The notes under the pieces are model-generated. The model searched no databases and was not told where the DNA came from. It worked only from the letters and a program-made list of their open reading frames with translations. The position numbers and the translations under genes are program-made. From Nitrospira sp. BO4 (GTDB lineage Bacteria; Nitrospirota; Nitrospiria; Nitrospirales; Nitrospiraceae), in NCBI GenBank assembly GCA_030144965.1, contig JAMPUU010000019.1, forward strand, positions 1 through 64,000: DNA of 64,000 nt. Direction: 5' to 3'. Shown piece after piece: positions 27,585-36,973 of this stretch. The stretch's first letter is position 1. Each line of letters begins with the position of its first letter.

Positions 27585-28659
27585 GGGTCGGCTCCAAGTA
27601 CTTGTGGTAGATAAGCCGAGCGGTTTCGAGGTCGCGGTCGGTGGCTCGACATAACAGTTCGGCGTAAACCAATAAAGGGTGCACTACCGGGTAAGGCTCT
27701 TGTTTTCCCCAGAACCGGAAGACATTCGGTGAAAACGCCTTGATGACGGTGATCGGTCCTTCTGTAACGGGCAACCACTTCAAGGTCCGAAGAGCTTCAT
27801 CCTGTCGCCACAATTCAACGAAGACCGTGAGGACTTTGCCGCGGTAGTGATGGACCAATTCGTCCGCGCCGAACCCTCCTGTGAGTCCCCACGATAGCCC
27901 CTGATCCGAGGCATAGTGGTGGAAACTCTTGACAACGGATTCTAGGTTGTTTTTCAGATCTCTGAACTCACCGAGAAAGAGTTTGGGGCGAAGGCGGCTT
28001 GCATACCCCTGGACCCAGCGCTCCACCAATTCCTTCTTCCGAAGCAAACGAAATCGCTCATTGCCGAGCGGTTCCAGATATCCCTGTTCCCTAAGATCTC
28101 GTTTCACCCATCCCACCGTTCCCAGAGCTACGCCATTCGCATGGGAGAGATGCCGATAGGGAGTGTTGATGGAATCTGGCTCAATGAGCAGGCCGAAAAG
28201 AAGTGTAAGACCGCTCGGCTGAAACAGCCTGGTTGGTTTTTCCTTCTGAGAGGTTGGTGGTTTTTTGCCTTCGACATAAATATAAAGACCTGGGTCACGG
28301 CTTAGGAACAGGTTGCCTGCTGTATCAATAAAATTGACGCCAGCGTGTCGTAGCTTCCCAGCAAGCAGTGGATTGACGTAATCAGCAAGCAATAAAAGCC
28401 CTGTCGCCTTCCCCCTTCGACTGCGATCGGCGTTCGCTCTAATGAGCAGATGCTGAACTACTTGTGGGCGAAGATGAGCCTTTACCTCGAATAAATAGTG
28501 ATAGTTCTTACCTTTGGTTTTGATCGTGACCTCACCATCCCATCCATGGTCCCTGGGACCAACCTCGCGCCGGAGATTTGCAACGCGAAGAGGATGGACG
28601 GCCTTGAGCCGATCCAATGTTGAGGCGATGATCTGAGATTCTTGCGCAATGCGTCTCAT
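27571..28659 (-). CDS. AbiEi-like antitoxin
   Basis: 362 residues from ATG 28659, chosen among several in-frame starts; no strong ribosome-binding site is visible. The N-terminal region (about 30-150) includes YHYLFEVKAHLRPQ and GKATGLLLLADYVNP, reminiscent of a nuclease-like fold seen in this antitoxin family. The middle contains a winged-helix-like stretch (YRHLSHANGVALGTVGWVKRDLREQGYL) expected to bind the operator, and the C-terminal part includes GLTGGFGADELVHHYRGKVLTVF. AbiEi antitoxins repress their own operon; a repeat-type operator was not found by eye. The family assignment rests on this pattern and the overlap with the AbiEii-like gene. Confidence 0.7.
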   Translation of the reverse strand: MRRIAQESQIIASTLDRLKAVHPLRVANLRREVGPRDHGWDGEVTIKTKGKNYHYLFEVKAHLRPQVVQHLLIRANADRSRRGKATGLLLLADYVNPLLAGKLRHAGVNFIDTAGNLFLSRDPGLYIYVEGKKPPTSQKEKPTRLFQPSGLTLLFGLLIEPDSINTPYRHLSHANGVALGTVGWVKRDLREQGYLEPLGNERFRLLRKKELVERWVQGYASRLRPKLFLGEFRDLKNNLESVVKSFHHYASDQGLSWGLTGGFGADELVHHYRGKVLTVFVELWRQDEALRTLKWLPVTEGPITVIKAFSPNVFRFWGKQEPYPVVHPLLVYAELLCRATDRDLETARLIYHKYLEPTLAKD

Positions 28660-28780
28660 AGTGATCGGCAATATAGCACGTTCATGAATCATGAACAATA
28701 GGATTGAGTGAACATATTGCCTATAGAGAGTAGGAGTTCTTAAAGGTAAAGAACTCGCGATCGGCAAGAGGCTAGGGCGC

Positions 28781-29029
28781 CTATAACTCTCCCTGGAACG
28801 CGCGGTGGAGCATCGACTGAAAGAGATCATCAAGATGTCGGCGAGAGGCAAATTCTTTCTGGAAACTGAGAGATGGAACCGGCACAGGCAGACCTCGTAA
28901 CTGAGTCATGTTAATACTGGCGAGATGGATTGTTCTTATTGCGCAACCCAGAAAATATTCCTTGGCAGTGGGAGTCTGAAGAAATGTCTCGAAGTACACG
29001 GGGAGCAACTTTGATTGTTCGAGTCGCAC
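28781..29029 (-). pseudogene. Type I restriction specificity subunit (HsdS), C-terminal remnant
   Basis: 82 codons resembling the last part of HsdS: TIHLASINMTQLRGLPVPVPSLSFQKEF, the usual end of a target-recognition domain, followed directly by the HRAFQGEL terminus. The long helical spacer normally lying between these parts appears shortened. The target-recognition domains proper are missing and no ribosome-binding site serves the GTG at its start. It ends close to the AbiEi start. It abuts an HsdM remnant in the opposite direction at about 29030. Confidence 0.7.
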
Positions 29030-29033
29030 CCTA

Positions 29034-29168
29034 AAGAATGACTGGAGCCTCGCCGCAGGCCGCTACAAACCCGTGACCGTTGAAGCAGTTGACCACGACA
29101 AGCCGCAAGACATCCTTGGCGACGTGCTCAAGCTCGAACACGAGATCATCAAGGATGGTTTTGAACCA
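29034..29168 (+). pseudogene. Type I restriction methylase (HsdM), C-terminal remnant
   Basis: The plus strand encodes KNDWSLAAGRYKPVTVEA followed by an acidic helix (PQDILGDVLKLEHEIIKDG), matching the C-terminal 'NDWSLxxGRY' segment and helix of type I N6-adenine methyltransferases. The catalytic domain is absent and the frame runs on into unrelated sequence. It is oriented opposite to the HsdS remnant it touches, so a deletion plus inversion has joined two ends of a former hsd operon. Confidence 0.65.
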
Positions 29169-29221
29169 GGTGAGGAGGGATACCTCGGAGGGAGAATCTC
29201 AGAAAGATGTGCCGCTCGACC

Positions 29222-29821
29222 TCACGCTTTCCCCTTGGCCTGGAAGCCGATCCGTCGCGTGGGTGCGTCGGGTGGCGGTTGCAGCAGTGGTTGCAGTTTC
29301 TCGTACAGATCGACCAAGGCGGTATCGTGCTCAAGCAAGGTCTTATCAATTTCAGCTAGGCGCTTAAGAATGGCCCGATTGGCAGCGATATGTTCACGCA
29401 GTCGAACAAAGGCTCGTATCACAAAGACGCTCATGTGGATTGCCCGTTCGCTATGGAGAATGTTGGCGACCATCATGGCGCCGTGCTCAGTGAACGCCCA
29501 GGGTCGGTACGCCATTCCGCGATGGCGGCTGGAACTGGTCGCAAATTGCGACCAGTTCACATTTATCCCTGTCATTCCAACTGATTGCGACGTTGAGGTC
29601 GCAAATGTCGACTTCAAGTTATTGAACTCCACAGTGGTGAGCTGAAAGGCAAAATCATCGGGGAACCGCCGTTGGTTTCGTTTGAAGGCTTCGTTAAAGC
29701 GCTTCGTAGGCACTCCGTATAGTCTGGCCAAATCCGCATCCAGGATGACGCGCTGGTTTCTAAGGACCAGGATGAGGGGCTCTAAGGAATCAGGGACAAG
29801 ATCGGCTTTTCGTGAAGGCAT
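29222..29821 (-). CDS. ORF6N-domain protein
   Basis: 199 residues. The first ~90 are an ORF6N domain: LILVLRNQRVILDADLARLYGVPTKRFNEAFKRN, then RRFPDDFAFQLT. ORF6N is a DNA-binding domain typical of phage antirepressors and of genes within type I restriction loci. The middle includes MAYRPWAFTEHGAMM, common in this family, and the C-terminal third is a long helix (REHIAANRAILKRLAEIDKTLLEHD) ending in a Pro-rich, basic tail. It lies just beside the hsd remnants and fits as a survivor of the same locus. Confidence 0.85.
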   Translation of the reverse strand: MPSRKADLVPDSLEPLILVLRNQRVILDADLARLYGVPTKRFNEAFKRNQRRFPDDFAFQLTTVEFNNLKSTFATSTSQSVGMTGINVNWSQFATSSSRHRGMAYRPWAFTEHGAMMVANILHSERAIHMSVFVIRAFVRLREHIAANRAILKRLAEIDKTLLEHDTALVDLYEKLQPLLQPPPDAPTRRIGFQAKGKA

Positions 29822-29902
29822 CGATCAGCTCTCCCATGAAAGTTACGTCTTTCTTGCTCCGCACAGCGCAGCGGGCAGTCTAGCCAATACACTGAATGAA
29901 CG

Positions 29903-30784
29903 CTACGTAATAGGTCGGGCGGCCAACGCCATGACGGCTGCTGTGACCCCATCGGCGACTGAGGCGATAAAGTCGAGATTCAACGTGTCGAGGGTATCGG
30001 TCGGCCGATGATAATGAGGATTACGGAAGTTCGCGGTGTCGGTCAGCATGACGGCCGGGAACCCCTGTTCCCAGAACGACGTGTGGTCGCTACGTCTTGT
30101 GTCCGGCAGCTTTTCTCCGTTGCCCGGCACAACCAAAGGAACAATCGGAAGGTGCGATTTCATCGTCTGGGCGATGGAGCTCGTCAAGTCCCGTGACCGC
30201 TCATTGCCGATCACGGCAAGGAAATTTGCTGTCGTGGGAACGGCGATCGGCACACCGGGGGGGATTTTCTGCGAACCTTCTTGATGGCTCGCATAACCGA
30301 CGCACTCCAGCACGATCGCTCCATGAATGGCATGATGGTTCTTCCGAAGGAATGAGGTATAGGCGAAGCTGCCAAGGAGATTGTGTTCCTCCAAGTTGAA
30401 GGCGATGAACTGGACCGGCCTGGCCAATTTTATACTTCGGACCTGACGAGCTGCGTGTAGGAGCACCGCGAGCGCGCTGGCATTGTCATCAGCGCCGGGA
30501 GACCCTTCAATTGTATCGAAGTGCGCGGCAAGAATCAGAGGGAGCGCGTGTTCATCGTGCAGAGAACTGGAGCGCGCCGTTCCGATGACATTCCGATAGG
30601 GCTTGCCCAATGCTTCGAATTCATGCGCAGTGACGGCGAGCCCGGCTTCCATGAATCGGCGGCGCAGATACGCTTCCGTCTGCTGTAAGCGGACTGGAGA
30701 GGACAGGGGATGCCGCTCTCCTACCAGATGGCGAAGGTCTTCTTTGAGAAGGTTGCGATCAACGGGCACGTGGGTTTCCGTCAA
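29903..30784 (-). CDS. M28-family zinc peptidase
   Basis: Predicted di-zinc aminopeptidase/exopeptidase of 293 residues. Metal ligands in order: His in LILAAHFDT, Asp in GADDNAS, Glu pair in NLEEHNLLGS (catalytic Glu plus ligand), Asp in RRSDHTSFWE and His in PHYHRPTDT. No signal peptide is evident, suggesting a cytoplasmic location. It lies 8 bp after argB and is likely the last gene of the trmFO-xerC-hslVU-argB operon. Its substrate is unknown. Confidence 0.9.
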   Translation of the reverse strand: MTETHVPVDRNLLKEDLRHLVGERHPLSSPVRLQQTEAYLRRRFMEAGLAVTAHEFEALGKPYRNVIGTARSSSLHDEHALPLILAAHFDTIEGSPGADDNASALAVLLHAARQVRSIKLARPVQFIAFNLEEHNLLGSFAYTSFLRKNHHAIHGAIVLECVGYASHQEGSQKIPPGVPIAVPTTANFLAVIGNERSRDLTSSIAQTMKSHLPIVPLVVPGNGEKLPDTRRSDHTSFWEQGFPAVMLTDTANFRNPHYHRPTDTLDTLNLDFIASVADGVTAAVMALAARPIT

Positions 30785-30792
30785 GGGAAGGA

Positions 30793-31689
30793 TTAGGTCA
30801 CAATCTCGGTGCCGATACCTTTGTGCGTGAAGATTTCCAGCAGAACGGCATGGGGAATGCGCCCATCGATGATATGGGCCTTGCCGACTCCCTCAGCTAT
30901 TGCCTCCAGGCAGGCATGAACTTTCGGGATCATGCCTTCCGTGATGATCCCTTTCTTCATCATACGTTGCACATCTTTTCGAGACACCGTGGAAAGGTGG
31001 CGTCCGTTGGCATCGCGAATGCCTTTGATATCCGTCATCATCAGAAGCTTCTCCGCGCGCAGTGCACCGGCCACCGCCCCAGCCACGAGATCCGCGTTGA
31101 TATTGTATGTATTGCCCTCGCGGTCTGTTCCTATGGGTGCGATGACGGGGATGTAGTGGTCGTCCTGAAGATTGCGTAACAGACCCGGATCGACCTTTTC
31201 AATGTCGCCCACCAACCCAAAGTCGCCTTCACCATCTTCTCCCTCCAAGTCGCGCTCCAGACTTTCTGCCCAGGCCTTGGCCGTCAACGGCTTGCTGAGA
31301 ATCAAGCCACCGTCCTTTCCGCTTAAACCGACCGCGCTTCCACCGTGCCGGTTGATGAGATCGGTGATCTCCATGTTGATTTTTCCGGCCAAGACCATTT
31401 CCACGATTTCCATCGTGGCCTCGTCGGTGATGCGGACGCCGTGACGAAATTTTGCTTCGATGCCGAGCCGATCCAGCATCTTGTCGATTTGCGGGCCGCC
31501 GCCGTGAATGATGACGGGATTGATCCCCACGTACTTCAATAGCACGATATCCTGCGCAAAGCGTTCTTTGAGCGAAGAGTCCGTCATCGCATGGCCACCG
31601 TATTTGACGACCACGGTTTTCCCGCGGAACGTGCGAATATACGGAAGGGCTTCGATGAGAACGTTGGCCTTCTTGATCAGTCGGTTCAT
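30793..31689 (-). CDS. argB: Acetylglutamate kinase
   Basis: Phosphorylates N-acetyl-L-glutamate in arginine biosynthesis. 298 residues from ATG 31689, where GGAG lies 7 bases upstream; a TTG at 31701 is less likely. Landmarks: VVVKYGGHAM near the N terminus, HGGGPQID for phosphate binding, and IGTDREGNTYNINADLVAGAVA near the substrate site. Length matches the amino-acid-kinase family without an extra regulatory domain. It is part of a tight minus-strand operon, 61 bp after hslU. Confidence 0.96.
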   Translation of the reverse strand: MNRLIKKANVLIEALPYIRTFRGKTVVVKYGGHAMTDSSLKERFAQDIVLLKYVGINPVIIHGGGPQIDKMLDRLGIEAKFRHGVRITDEATMEIVEMVLAGKINMEITDLINRHGGSAVGLSGKDGGLILSKPLTAKAWAESLERDLEGEDGEGDFGLVGDIEKVDPGLLRNLQDDHYIPVIAPIGTDREGNTYNINADLVAGAVAGALRAEKLLMMTDIKGIRDANGRHLSTVSRKDVQRMMKKGIITEGMIPKVHACLEAIAEGVGKAHIIDGRIPHAVLLEIFTHKGIGTEIVT

Positions 31690-31750
31690 GCTTGGCTCCA
31701 AGCTATCAAGTTCGGCGACCGTATCGGCCGATGTCGACGATGATCAGCTC

Positions 31751-33148
31751 TTAGAGTATATACCGGCTCAAATCCTGGTCCTTGACGATATCTTTCAAGC
31801 GCTCCCTCACGTAAGAGGCGGTGATGTCGATTCGTTTGTCGGGCCATCCGGGCCCTTCGAAGGAAATTTCCTCAAGCAACCGCTCCATGATGGTGAAGAG
31901 CCGGCGCGCGCCGATGTTCTCGGTCCGTTCATTCACCTGCACCGCGACCTCGGCGATCTCTTCCAGGCCGTCCTTGGCAAACTCAATGGTGAGGCCTTCT
32001 GTGGCCAGCAAGGCCTGATATTGACGGACCAACGCGCCTTTCGGCTCCGTCAGAATACGGACAAAATCATCTTTTGATAAGGGACTGAGTTCCACCCGGA
32101 TGGGAAACCGTCCTTGAAGCTCCGGGATCAGGTCGGACGGCTTTGCCACATGAAAGGCGCCGGCGGCGATGAAGAGAATATGATCCGTCACGACCGGGCC
32201 GTGTTTCGTAGTGACCGTACATCCTTCTACGATGGGGAGTAAGTCGCGTTGCACGCCTTCCCGCGACACATCCGGTCCCATGGTACGTTCGCGGCCGGCG
32301 ATCTTATCGATCTCATCGAGGAACACGATTCCGGTCTGTTCCACCTTGGCGATGGCTTCACGTGTGGCGTCATCCATATCGATCAATTTCTGGGCTTCTT
32401 CCTGTGTCAGGTGTTTGAGCGCCTCCGGCACCTTCATCACCCGCTTCTTTTTCTTACCTTGGAACATTCCACCCAGCATGTCACGGAGATTGTTCTCGAG
32501 GTCGTCAAGCCCTCCGACGTTGGAGATCACGCCGACCGGAAGCCCGCGTTCTTTTACTTCCATTTCAACCGTGCGTTCGTCCAGCTTTCCTTCCCGCAAC
32601 TGCAGTCGAAGTTTCGACCGGGTGGCCTCGTGGGAATCCGGCGGTGTGTGGGTGGACGTCTCGTCCGCGCTTTCCCCAAATCCTGGTCGAGGGGGCGGCG
32701 GCGGCAAGAGAAGATCGAGTAGTCGCTCCTCTCCCTGTTGTTCGGCCTTTTGCTGAACGGAGGCAAGGCGTTGGGTCTTGACCATATTGATGGCCAGCTC
32801 GGTCAAATCGCGAATGATGGATTCCACATCGCGCCCGACGTAGCCGACTTCGGTGAATTTCGACGCTTCGACCTTGAGGAAAGGGGCCTCGGCCAACTTG
32901 GCGAGCCGTCTGGCGATCTCGGTCTTCCCGACTCCAGTCGGCCCGATCATGATAATGTTCTTCGGCATCACCTCATCGCGCAGGTCAGGAGCCACCTGCT
33001 GGCGACGCCAGCGGTTGCGAAGGGCAATGGCGACCATCCGCTTCGCGTCCTTTTGCCCGATCACATAACGATTCAGTTCCTCGACAATTTGACGCGGGGT
33101 GAGGCTATTGAGATTCAGCGGTTCGGAGTCGCTCGTGAGATGCTTCAT
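31751..33148 (-). CDS. hslU: HslUV protease ATPase subunit
   Basis: AAA+ unfoldase that feeds substrates to HslV. 465 residues: Walker A Lys75 in [13 protein letters not shown], Walker B and sensor in FLDEIDKIA (about 265-275), I-domain insertion at about 110-240 (with the polyproline [12 protein letters not shown]), and the C-terminal [16 protein letters not shown] tail that activates HslV. The pore GYVGRDVE loop is present. It begins 9 bp after the hslV stop. Functional coupling to hslV is established for the family. Confidence 0.97.
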   Translation of the reverse strand: MKHLTSDSEPLNLNSLTPRQIVEELNRYVIGQKDAKRMVAIALRNRWRRQQVAPDLRDEVMPKNIIMIGPTGVGKTEIARRLAKLAEAPFLKVEASKFTEVGYVGRDVESIIRDLTELAINMVKTQRLASVQQKAEQQGEERLLDLLLPPPPPRPGFGESADETSTHTPPDSHEATRSKLRLQLREGKLDERTVEMEVKERGLPVGVISNVGGLDDLENNLRDMLGGMFQGKKKKRVMKVPEALKHLTQEEAQKLIDMDDATREAIAKVEQTGIVFLDEIDKIAGRERTMGPDVSREGVQRDLLPIVEGCTVTTKHGPVVTDHILFIAAGAFHVAKPSDLIPELQGRFPIRVELSPLSKDDFVRILTEPKGALVRQYQALLATEGLTIEFAKDGLEEIAEVAVQVNERTENIGARRLFTIMERLLEEISFEGPGWPDKRIDITASYVRERLKDIVKDQDLSRYIL

Positions 33149-33157
33149 GATAATGAG

Positions 33158-33694
33158 TTATCCTCGAAGTTCTTCAACAATAATCTGTTGGTTAGTGTAG
33201 ATGTCAATAGAGCCCGCGATGGTCATGGCTTCGGTGACGATCACCGGGGCCTCGAGTTGCGAATGGCGTAACAGGGCTCTGGCAGCCGCGAGAGCATAGG
33301 GTCCACCCGAGCCGATGGCCAAAATGCCGTCTTCCGGCTCCACAACATCGCCGGTTCCTGAAATGACGAACGACTGGTCACGACCTGCGACGGCCAGGAG
33401 CGCTTCCAAACGTCGAAGCACGCGGTCGGTTCGCCAATCTTTCGCGAGCTCAACCGCTGCCCTGGTGAGATTGCCTCGATACTCCTCCAACTTGGCCTCA
33501 AATTTCTCGAACAGCGTAAAGGCATCCGCGGTGGCCCCGGCAAATCCGGCCAGTACTTGATCATGATGCAGGCGTCGAAGCTTTTTGGCGTTGTGCTTCA
33601 TCACCGTGGTGCCTACGGTCACCTGGCCGTCGCATCCCATGGCGACCCGTCCGTCGCGTCGGACACACAAGATGGTGGTCGATCGAATAATCAT
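33158..33694 (-). CDS. hslV: HslUV protease proteolytic subunit
   Basis: Proteasome-like threonine protease. 178 residues; the nucleophile is expected at the first Thr of the S-T-T-I sequence (residue 6) after removal of a 5-residue propeptide. [14 protein letters not shown] and KLRRLH-type segments are typical. The start overlaps the xerC stop by 4 bp (ATGA), indicating translational coupling. The propeptide is slightly longer than the single Met in E. coli. Confidence 0.96.
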   Translation of the reverse strand: MIIRSTTILCVRRDGRVAMGCDGQVTVGTTVMKHNAKKLRRLHHDQVLAGFAGATADAFTLFEKFEAKLEEYRGNLTRAAVELAKDWRTDRVLRRLEALLAVAGRDQSFVISGTGDVVEPEDGILAIGSGGPYALAAARALLRHSQLEAPVIVTEAMTIAGSIDIYTNQQIIVEELRG

Positions 33695-34629
33695 GAAGAT
33701 TTGCGGTCCTTTCCCGAGATGATGCTCGCTGCCTTGGCTCGAGGATGGGCTCGATCATAGACGGCGAGGAGTTGATCCGTCGCCACATGTGTATATTTTT
33801 GTGTTGTGCTCAGCGAGGCGTGCCCGAGCATTTCCTGTATGGAGCGGAGATCCGCGCCTTCGTCGAGCAGGTGCGTTGCGTAGGAATGCCGCAGAGCATG
33901 AGGACTTACCGATCCGCCGACGAGACGGCTGGAGTACCGCGAAACAATTTGAGCGACGCTCCGAGTCGTGATCCGGCCTCCACGATGATTTAAGAAAATC
34001 GGAGCCGATACCTGTGAAGCGATGGCCGGCACACGCAAGGATGTCCGATACACCCGGATCGCGTGCAGCGCCACGTCCCCGATCGGAACCACCCGCTCCT
34101 TGCGACCTTTGCCCTTGAGGCGGACAACCCCGTCCGCCTCGTTCAGGTCCCCATAGTTGATTCCGACGACTTCACTCACTCGAGCGCCAGTGGAGTACAA
34201 TGTTTCGAGCAAGGCACGATCCCGCAAGGAGAGCGGTGAGACCCCCGTAGGAAATTCCATGAGCGCCGCGGCATCGTCCTTTGTCAACACTCGAGGGAGC
34301 GGCTTTGGTAGCTTAGGGCTTCTCAGGCTTTCTGCGGGGTTGGTCCGAACCACGCCTTCACGAACCAGAAACCGAAAGAAACTCCGAAGACAAGCGAGTT
34401 TCCTCGCCAAGGATGACGCTTTCTCGCCCTGTCGATCCAGGCTGTGGAGATAGGCACGAACATCGTCGCTGGTGACTGCATCGACTCGGATGCGGATGGG
34501 CTCTTCTTCCGTTCGACGGAGAAACCTTGCCAGTTGTTGAAGGTCGGATCGGTAATTGCGAATGGTCTCGTCCGACGCATTGCGCTCAACGTGCAGGTAC
34601 TTTATGAAAGCCCTGATTGTATCTTCCAT
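33691..34629 (-). CDS. xerC: Tyrosine recombinase XerC
   Basis: Chromosome-dimer resolution recombinase. 312 residues from ATG 34629, which lies within the end of trmFO (28-bp overlap) and has GAGG upstream; a long N-terminal extension of the frame is not translated. Catalytic set: Arg150 (STGARVSEV), Lys174, His244/Arg247 ([10 protein letters not shown]), His270 ([15 protein letters not shown]) and nucleophile Tyr279. The N-terminal core-binding domain occupies about 1-95. The trmFO-xerC-hslVU order matches the codY-type operon of Firmicutes. Confidence 0.95.
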   Translation of the reverse strand: MEDTIRAFIKYLHVERNASDETIRNYRSDLQQLARFLRRTEEEPIRIRVDAVTSDDVRAYLHSLDRQGEKASSLARKLACLRSFFRFLVREGVVRTNPAESLRSPKLPKPLPRVLTKDDAAALMEFPTGVSPLSLRDRALLETLYSTGARVSEVVGINYGDLNEADGVVRLKGKGRKERVVPIGDVALHAIRVYRTSLRVPAIASQVSAPIFLNHRGGRITTRSVAQIVSRYSSRLVGGSVSPHALRHSYATHLLDEGADLRSIQEMLGHASLSTTQKYTHVATDQLLAVYDRAHPRAKAASIISGKDRKSS

Positions 34630-35918
34630 GAGTTGAAATCCTCGAGGGCACGCTGGCTCAACGCGCGGCGCTTCTTGTCTTTGTCTTTGGGAGGGTTCGA
34701 CAAGGGAGGAAACAAGCCGAAATTGGTGTTCATCGGTTGGAAATGGCGAGGGTCCGATGAAGTGATATGAGAAACCAGACAGCCATGCGCTGTTGTGGGT
34801 GGCGGCGTGATCAATGGTTGCTCTGCTAGAGCCCGCGCCGCATTGATGCCGGCCAAGCCTCCCATGGCCGCCGATTCTGTATAGCCTTCCACGCCGATGA
34901 GTTGCCCCGCAAAGAATAGTGTGCTGCGTGCCTTGAATTGCAGCGTGTTGAAGAGGAGTTGAGGGGAATTGATGAAGGTGTTGCGATGGAGGCTCCCATA
35001 CCGCAGGAACTCGGCTTGTTCGAGCCCGGGAATCATGCGAAACACGCGCTTCTGCTCCGGGTAGGTGAGTTTCGTCTGGAATCCTACCATGTTGTAGCAC
35101 GTGCGATGGATGTTTTCTGTCCGCAGCTGCACGACTGCCGCCGGCTCTATCCCGGTCCGCGGATCCTTCAGGCCGACTGGCTTCAGAGGACCGAACTGCA
35201 TTGTCTGGCGGCCACGTTCTGCCAACACTTCAATCGGAACGCAGGCCTCGAAATAGGGAGTTTTCTCAAATTCCTTTGGCTGCACCTTCTCCGCTGCCAT
35301 CAGAGTATCGTAAAAGGCGTCGTACTGCGTATCGGTCATGGGGCAATTCAGATAGTCATCTCCACCCTTGTCGTAGCGAGAGGCACGAAAGACGATGTCC
35401 ATGTTAATGGAATCCGCGTCGATGATCGGCGAGATGGCGTCGTAAAAATAGAGGTGCTTCGATTGTGTCACAGCGCGGATGGCCTGTGAGAGTTTATCCG
35501 AGGTCAACGGCCCTGTGGCGATAATGCAGAGGCAATCCACGGGAATTTCCGCAATCTCTTCGTGAAGAATTCTGATGCGAGGATGTCCTTCCAAGGCCTG
35601 GGTTATGGTCTGCGAGAACCGCTCACGATCGACAGCCAGCGCCGATCCGGCCGGCACTCTGGCCTGCTCGGCGGCAGAGATGATCAGCGAGTTGACGCGG
35701 CGCATCTCCTCCTTGAGAATGCCTGGCGCATTCAGAGGATCAGTGGATCCCAGTGAATTCGAGCACACGAGCTCGGCCAATCCTCCGGTTTTATGCGCCT
35801 TCGTCATCTCTTTTGGGCGCATTTCATAGAGCGTGACTCTGGCTCCGCGATTCGCCGCTTGCCAGGCCGCTTCCGAACCGGCCAGACCACCGCCCACGAT
35901 GACGACGTCATCTCTCAT
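34602..35918 (-). CDS. trmFO: tRNA (uracil-5-)-methyltransferase, folate/FAD dependent
   Basis: Forms m5U54 in tRNA using methylene-THF and FADH2. 438 residues from ATG 35918, with AAGGA 8 bases upstream; the nearer ATG at 35927 leaves almost no spacing. The FAD-binding VVIVGGGLAGSEAAW is at the start. ELVCSNSLGS contains the conserved Cys region, and ATGPLTSDKLSQAI, YFYDAISPI and FAGQLIGVEGYTESAA are TrmFO hallmarks. It is the first gene of the operon, transcribed divergently from tRNA-Val. Confidence 0.96.
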   Translation of the reverse strand: MRDDVVIVGGGLAGSEAAWQAANRGARVTLYEMRPKEMTKAHKTGGLAELVCSNSLGSTDPLNAPGILKEEMRRVNSLIISAAEQARVPAGSALAVDRERFSQTITQALEGHPRIRILHEEIAEIPVDCLCIIATGPLTSDKLSQAIRAVTQSKHLYFYDAISPIIDADSINMDIVFRASRYDKGGDDYLNCPMTDTQYDAFYDTLMAAEKVQPKEFEKTPYFEACVPIEVLAERGRQTMQFGPLKPVGLKDPRTGIEPAAVVQLRTENIHRTCYNMVGFQTKLTYPEQKRVFRMIPGLEQAEFLRYGSLHRNTFINSPQLLFNTLQFKARSTLFFAGQLIGVEGYTESAAMGGLAGINAARALAEQPLITPPPTTAHGCLVSHITSSDPRHFQPMNTNFGLFPPLSNPPKDKDKKRRALSQRALEDFNSWKIQSGLS

Positions 35919-35992
35919 GATCGACATTCCTTGCCGTGAAAGGCGTTCATTCTAGAAACCGTCTTTTGGTGAAGTCAAGGAGAGAGACAACG

Positions 35993-36022
35993 TTGAACCA
36001 CGCCAAAATCTCGTGCTAGACT
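35993..36022 (+). promoter_or_regulatory. Predicted sigma-70-type promoter for tRNA-Val
   Basis: TTGAAC (35993-35998) and TAGACT (36017-36022) are separated by 18 bp. The -10 end is 12 bp before the tRNA, leaving room for a normal start site. Confidence 0.5.
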
Positions 36023-36034
36023 CCCCCTCCGGTC

Positions 36035-36109
36035 GGGCGATTAGCTCAGTGGTAGAGCGCTTCCTTCACACGGAAGAGGCCACAGGTTCGATACCTGTAT
36101 CGCCCACCA
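36035..36109 (+). tRNA. tRNA-Val (CAC)
   Basis: 75 nt including an encoded CCA. Acceptor GGGCGAT (36035-36041) pairs with ATCGCCC (36099-36105). Anticodon stem CTTCC/GGAAG with loop TTCACAC gives CAC. T-arm ACAGG-TTCGATA-CCTGT is intact. The 3' end is duplicated at 40254-40283. Confidence 0.95.
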
Positions 36110-36110
36110 T
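36081..36110 (+). repeat. Putative att repeat, left copy (tRNA-Val 3' end)
   Basis: 30 bp matching 40254-40283 at 28 positions; mismatches are at the base after CACAG and at the base before ATACC. The last 20 bases are identical. It covers the T-arm, acceptor strand and CCA. Confidence 0.75.
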
Positions 36111-36134
36111 CTTTCCCACGGCACCGTGCGCTCT

Positions 36135-36434
36135 TATCGTCCACGATCAGTCTGGGCGTCATCTCCGCCACTATCCGACCTCCAAAGAACGTACGGAAGC
36201 GTTTCACGAAGACCTGACCTGTCTGGTGGCTTGCCAACTTCACGAGATGCTTTCGCTCGAAACGATCCATTAGTTCGTCGAAAGCTCGGGTCTTTTCTTT
36301 GAGGCGATCCAAATACTGCCCCTCAATCAGCTGAACCTTCACCTTAGTCATGATCGAGTCTGCCAACGCCCGATTCGCCGTCCCAGAAAAATCAAATTCA
36401 TCCACCAGACATTCCCTCGTTTAACGAGCCCCAC
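36135..36434 (-). pseudogene. Tyrosine integrase remnant (N-terminal part, frameshifted)
   Basis: A start GTG at 36434 with AAAGGAGG upstream begins GLVKRGNVWWMN, the arm-binding domain of a tyrosine integrase. Near 36370-36385 the frame shifts by one position, and the protein continues in another frame as TANRALADSIMTKVKVQLIEG... RFERKHLVKLASHQTG... AEMTPRLI, the core-binding domain. The catalytic domain is gone; sequence ends about 25 bp from the tRNA. It cannot be functional. Confidence 0.75.
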
Positions 36435-36812
36435 GGTCTTCCTCCTTTCATTTTTGGCTCGCTGTCGGTGGTCTCCCCGGGGGGGCGGAGTATGGGCGTC
36501 TCGCGTGGCCGCTTCAATGACACGATCCAGATCGCGGTGACTGATCTGGCACTCTCGCGGCATTGATGCTGGTGATTTCCCCTCAAACGATTCCAACCAT
36601 TCCGTCACCTTGTCCCGCTCGAACCGAATCAAGCCATGAATCTTTCGACGGGGGATCTTACCTTGAGCCCAGAGGTTGAGCGTTGAGGGTTTGATGTTGA
36701 GCCAGGCGGATAAGCCAATCGGTTGTGGGTTCTCTCTGACGGGACTATGTCTTGCCTCGGGATTGAGGCATTCAGCTACAACGGTTTGTATTCTGTTGAG
36801 GCACAACACCAC
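36435..36812 (-). pseudogene. Excisionase-like helix-turn-helix remnant
   Basis: The frame carries LSAWLNIKPSTLNLWAQGKIPRRKIHGLIRFERDKVTEWLES-type residues, an AlpA/excisionase HTH with the usual 'aew-L-sti-W-G-IP--ki' layout. Its own stop appears lost, so the frame runs directly into the integrase remnant. It resembles the HTH genes of the intact element at 62.7-63.3 kb in role. Whether a shorter functional protein remains is uncertain. Confidence 0.5.
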
Positions 36813-36973
36813 AGGCCGATGCAGCTCAGCGGATCAGCTGAGGGAAAGCCATGACGAGTAAAGCCCGAAGTCACGGTGCATTCCATGTCCTCCGGTTGAC
36901 TGCTTTTCGATCGAACCGTGATGGCATTCAAGATGCTTTAGCAACTTCATGGAACGTACAAGGAGGAGTTGTG

